Origin: Saccharicrinis sp963677345
GTDB taxonomy: Bacteria; Bacteroidota; Bacteroidia; Bacteroidales; Marinilabiliaceae
Assembly (NCBI GenBank): GCA_963677345.2
Contig: CAXXLC010000016.1
Location: 124,001 to 188,000 of the forward strand
DNA: 64,000 nt
Direction: 5' to 3'
Below the pieces are notes generated by a model. It had not been told where the DNA came from. It made no database searches and saw only the letters and a program-made list of their open reading frames with translations. This document shows positions 61,365 to 64,000 of this stretch, one piece after another (within the stretch, counting starts at the first letter, position 1; every line of letters starts with the position of its first letter). Both the position numbers and the translations under genes were made by a program.

Positions 61365-63176
61365 TTAAACCGATTCTGGAATAAAAATAGATTCCAGCTC
61401 TGATTTATATTTAGCCAAATCTGATAATACACTATTTTTCATATTTGAAAACACCTCATCTCCTTTAGAGAATAATTCTTTGTAATAAACTATTCCATCA
61501 TGTAGGTTTTTTCTAAAAGTGTTAAAATATTTAATATCCGGAGTGCTAAACTCATCTTTACATTCTTCAATCTTCTCTTTAAGATAGTCAATGTAGATAT
61601 TCAGCTCCTTAATAAAGACATTAGGTCTTTTAGAATTAAAAAGCGATGAAGTTTTCCCATAAATAAAATCCACCATCTCACGAAGCGAAGATAACTTATT
61701 AAAATAAGCCAAATTAGGTCCGGGACAAACCACTACACCATGATTTCCCTTGGCCACTTCAAGATTATAATGTTCTAACACAGTATTTCCTAGGCCAACA
61801 CACAAACAAGCTTTCTCTACTACTTTATCGATTTTAGCTTTTAATTCTGCCGGATTAACAATTGAAGCCTTTAACTCTTCAATTTTTTTTCTTTGATAAG
61901 TAACCGAGGCAGTACAAATAGGTTTTTTCCCATATTCGGTATTAAACTGAAGAAATTTCTTTAAACAAGCCACTCCTGGTTTACCATTTTCAAAGCGCTT
62001 GTTTTTTTCAATATCTGCAGAATTATTTTTTATCGAGTTAAAACGAACACCCAAAGGAGAGATATCACTCAAATAGAAATCTTCTTCCGTTCCGTTTTTC
62101 AATAAATTTAAAGTATAATCATCAACTGTTGTGGCTTCAGGCACTAACATAAATGGCGATCCCCAGCCTACTGATTTCATATTATAATGCTCTACAAACA
62201 TTTTATGCTCATCAGCATCGCCAACACCACCTTGTACAGTAAAGTATACGGGGTATTCTTTTTCTAAAACAATACCTTTCTCTTTGGCTAAAACATCAGA
62301 ATAAGAAGAAAATAACATTTCTGACAACTTGGCTTTATTATCGTTAAATTCCTTTAATATAGGTCCTAAAAGAAAACCATCAGTAGCAAAAGCATGTCCA
62401 CCACAATTTAACCCAGACTCTATTCTGAACTCTGAAACCCATAAACCTTTCTTTGCCAAAAATCGTCCCTGTACCATAGCCGACCTGTAGTCGCTTACTT
62501 TAAGAATGATACGCTTTTTCATCTCTCCTTTTTCATCAGGAAAAAAGTCATCAAACTGAGAAATAAAACCATAAAGTCGCGGATTTAACCCGGCAGACAA
62601 AACGACAGAACCATTAACTTTACTTTCAGCAAAGCCCTTTAATGCTGCATGAGCATCATTATACTCAATAGGCAAAGGCTCATTATTGGTATCATAATTA
62701 ACACCATCCAATTTAGTCATGATGTTCACATCAATACTACCGGCTTTCATTTTTTCACGTAATGATTCCTGTAGCAATAACTGCTCATCACCATGAGCGA
62801 CAAGCATTTTATTATATAGTAACTTTAAATAATTGTTATCAGGCAATAATTCAAAGTATTTGGTAATTTCACTCTTTTCAGCAAATTCTGATTTTCTTAC
62901 TGCCTCAAAATTTTCTAGTACGATATCATACATTAAATCCAGATACTTTCTAATAACATTAGATCGTGCATCGCAATTAGACAAATCTTCGGCATCATAC
63001 TCAAGACCTCTTTCTTTACAGTACATCTCACGAACTTGTTCCATCATATAATGATCTGTAATAGGCACTACAGAATCAATACCATAGTGAGCCACCTTGA
63101 TTGGTGATTCAACAGTATAACCGGTACCCATAACCGGTATATGAAAAGTATGCAAAGAATTTATTACTTCTCCCAT
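61365..63176 (-). CDS. Conserved hypothetical protein with TIM-barrel/FMN-enzyme-like segments
   Basis: 603 residues from the ATG at 63176 (MGEVINSLHTFHIPVMGTG); a frame from 63218 adds a stretch that overlaps the promoter and is unlike the rest. Not identified. The start FHIPVMGTGYTVESPIKVAHYGIDSVVPITD and the middle (SGLNCGGHAFATDGF; YFTVQGGVGDADEHKMFVEHYNMKSVGWGSPFML) look like a barrel with glycine-rich phosphate loops, reminiscent of nitronate monooxygenase or similar FMN enzymes, but I cannot show it. The C-terminal third (about 430-603) is helical and Cys-containing (ACLCVGLGN). No signal peptide. Own promoter and terminator, so it is an independent unit. Confidence 0.6.
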   Translation of the reverse strand: MGEVINSLHTFHIPVMGTGYTVESPIKVAHYGIDSVVPITDHYMMEQVREMYCKERGLEYDAEDLSNCDARSNVIRKYLDLMYDIVLENFEAVRKSEFAEKSEITKYFELLPDNNYLKLLYNKMLVAHGDEQLLLQESLREKMKAGSIDVNIMTKLDGVNYDTNNEPLPIEYNDAHAALKGFAESKVNGSVVLSAGLNPRLYGFISQFDDFFPDEKGEMKKRIILKVSDYRSAMVQGRFLAKKGLWVSEFRIESGLNCGGHAFATDGFLLGPILKEFNDNKAKLSEMLFSSYSDVLAKEKGIVLEKEYPVYFTVQGGVGDADEHKMFVEHYNMKSVGWGSPFMLVPEATTVDDYTLNLLKNGTEEDFYLSDISPLGVRFNSIKNNSADIEKNKRFENGKPGVACLKKFLQFNTEYGKKPICTASVTYQRKKIEELKASIVNPAELKAKIDKVVEKACLCVGLGNTVLEHYNLEVAKGNHGVVVCPGPNLAYFNKLSSLREMVDFIYGKTSSLFNSKRPNVFIKELNIYIDYLKEKIEECKDEFSTPDIKYFNTFRKNLHDGIVYYKELFSKGDEVFSNMKNSVLSDLAKYKSELESIFIPESV

Positions 63177-63201
63177 AATTATTATAAACTTTATTAGCGC
63201 A

Positions 63202-63209
63202 CAAAAGTA
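63202..63209 (-). promoter_or_regulatory. -7 box TACTTTTG of the 603-residue protein gene
   Basis: Exact TAnnTTTG match on the minus strand, 26 bases before the ATG. Confidence 0.55.
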
Positions 63210-63346
63210 GGTATACAAACTTAGTTGTACAGTATTTTGCGAAATTTAAATTTGATATTCCTAAAATCGACGTTTCCGGTCGTATTTTCAATCTATTTTT
63301 TACTATATTGATTTACAAAATTAACACTTTTTATCCGAACATTATT

Positions 63347-63354
63347 TATTTTTG
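63347..63354 (+). promoter_or_regulatory. -7 box TATTTTTG of the carbonic anhydrase gene
   Basis: Exact TAnnTTTG match, 34 bases before the ATG at 63389. It is divergent from the neighbouring promoter. Confidence 0.55.
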
Positions 63355-63388
63355 AAATGTTTGATGATAAAATATTTAAATTTAAAAT

Positions 63389-63988
63389 ATGCGTTCGTTA
63401 GATCAAATACTAGTGGCAAATAAAGATTGGGTAAAAGAGAAAACCTCAGTTGACAAAAATTATTTTAAAAACCTTGCACTAGGTCAATCTCCTCAATATT
63501 TATGGATTGGCTGCTCAGACAGTCGGGTACCTGCAGCAGGTTTTACACACACAGAACCCGGAGAAATATTTGTTCACAGAAATATTGCAAACCAAGTAAT
63601 TACAAACGATTCTAATGTGATGAGTGTAATCAAATATGCTGTTGATTACTTAAAAGTAAGACATATTGTAGTATGTGGCCATTCAGGGTGTGGAGGAATA
63701 GCTGCTGCTGTAGATGATAATAATGATGAATATTTAGGAGACTGGTTATCAGCGATAAAAGATGTTTACAGAAAAAACCAGCCTGAATTAATTCAGATAC
63801 AAAATATTGAAGATCGCTTAGACAGATTATCAGAGCTCAATGTAGAAAGACAGATTGAGAAATTATCAAGAACTTCAATAGTTCAAAAAGCGTGGAAAAC
63901 AAAACAGGACTTATTTCTGCACGGGTGGATGTTTAACCTGAAAACTGGTTATTTAAAACGTTTACTTGATGTAAAATCACCATATTAA
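63389..63988 (+). CDS. can: Beta-class carbonic anhydrase
   Basis: Zinc enzyme that hydrates CO2 to bicarbonate, 199 residues, normal length. Zinc ligands are Cys42 (IGCSDSRV), His98 and Cys101 (VVCGHSGCGG), with the catalytic Asp44-Arg46 dyad in CSDSR. The EPGEIFVHRNIANQV segment is typical of the Can/CynT type. It is cytoplasmic and supplies bicarbonate for carboxylations. The gene is complete; its stop lies 12 bases before the window end. Confidence 0.96.
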   Translation: MRSLDQILVANKDWVKEKTSVDKNYFKNLALGQSPQYLWIGCSDSRVPAAGFTHTEPGEIFVHRNIANQVITNDSNVMSVIKYAVDYLKVRHIVVCGHSGCGGIAAAVDDNNDEYLGDWLSAIKDVYRKNQPELIQIQNIEDRLDRLSELNVERQIEKLSRTSIVQKAWKTKQDLFLHGWMFNLKTGYLKRLLDVKSPY

Positions 63989-64000
63989 TAAAGAAATGGG

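Overview
The window is AT-rich DNA of a Bacteroidota bacterium, most likely an anaerobic or microaerophilic Bacteroidales/Marinilabiliales-type organism. Evidence: a short 287-residue primary sigma factor, TAnnTTTG-type -7 promoter boxes, an S46 dipeptidyl peptidase, a GLPGLI protein paired with a TonB-like barrel, a DUF6266 protein, pyruvate:ferredoxin oxidoreductase and pyruvate phosphate dikinase. The genus cannot be fixed from sequence reading alone. No rRNA, tRNA or CRISPR array was seen.

Layout. 1-3.8 kb: 3' part of carboxynorspermidine decarboxylase, then a minus-strand operon of a small-molecule kinase, an inositol-phosphatase-family enzyme and an acyltransferase. 3.9-5.5 kb: accessory patch with a 37-unit 7-bp tandem array, two copies of a 153-bp hairpin element with MITE-like ends, two copies of a 103-bp hairpin element, and a VapBC-type toxin-antitoxin pair between them. 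5.5-17.2 kb: mostly housekeeping genes (DUF6266, DUF2520 Rossmann protein, DPP11-type peptidase, Maf/UbiA/KdsC-like operon, FetAB exporter, ThpR, small OMP, and queC-queE-queF for queuosine/preQ1). 17.2-24.6 kb: remnant of a small secreted protein, GLPGLI protein plus large outer-membrane barrel, a membrane J-domain protein, secreted oligopeptidase F. 24.7-40.3 kb: purL, galT with its GntR-type regulator and matching operators, a metal-site-less dihydropyrimidinase-fold protein, a DMT transporter, a WcaF-like acetyltransferase, an LTA-synthase-like phosphotransferase, ppdK and a dihydroorotate-dehydrogenase-like protein. 40.5-47.3 kb: SPOR-like protein, a Wza-type export lipoprotein and a Wzc-type tyrosine kinase, with an IS1634-type insertion inside the Wza gene. 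47.3-64 kb: acyl-CoA synthetase, MscS channel, nifJ, AAA ATPase, rho divergent from rpoD, rpe, fucP and fucU, an unrecognised 603-residue protein and a beta-carbonic anhydrase.

Most striking observation: the IS1634-type element (about 1.65 kb) is bounded by perfect 269-bp direct repeats of the target gene. The giant duplication means the upstream wza copy keeps its frame to within seven residues of its natural end, and a 97-codon 3' fragment is left on the far side. Other signals worth following are a matching operator at the galT and gntR promoters, a 44-bp leader shared by two unrelated minus-strand genes (dpp11 and fucP), a possible attenuator before fucU, and the hairpin elements that flank the toxin-antitoxin pair.
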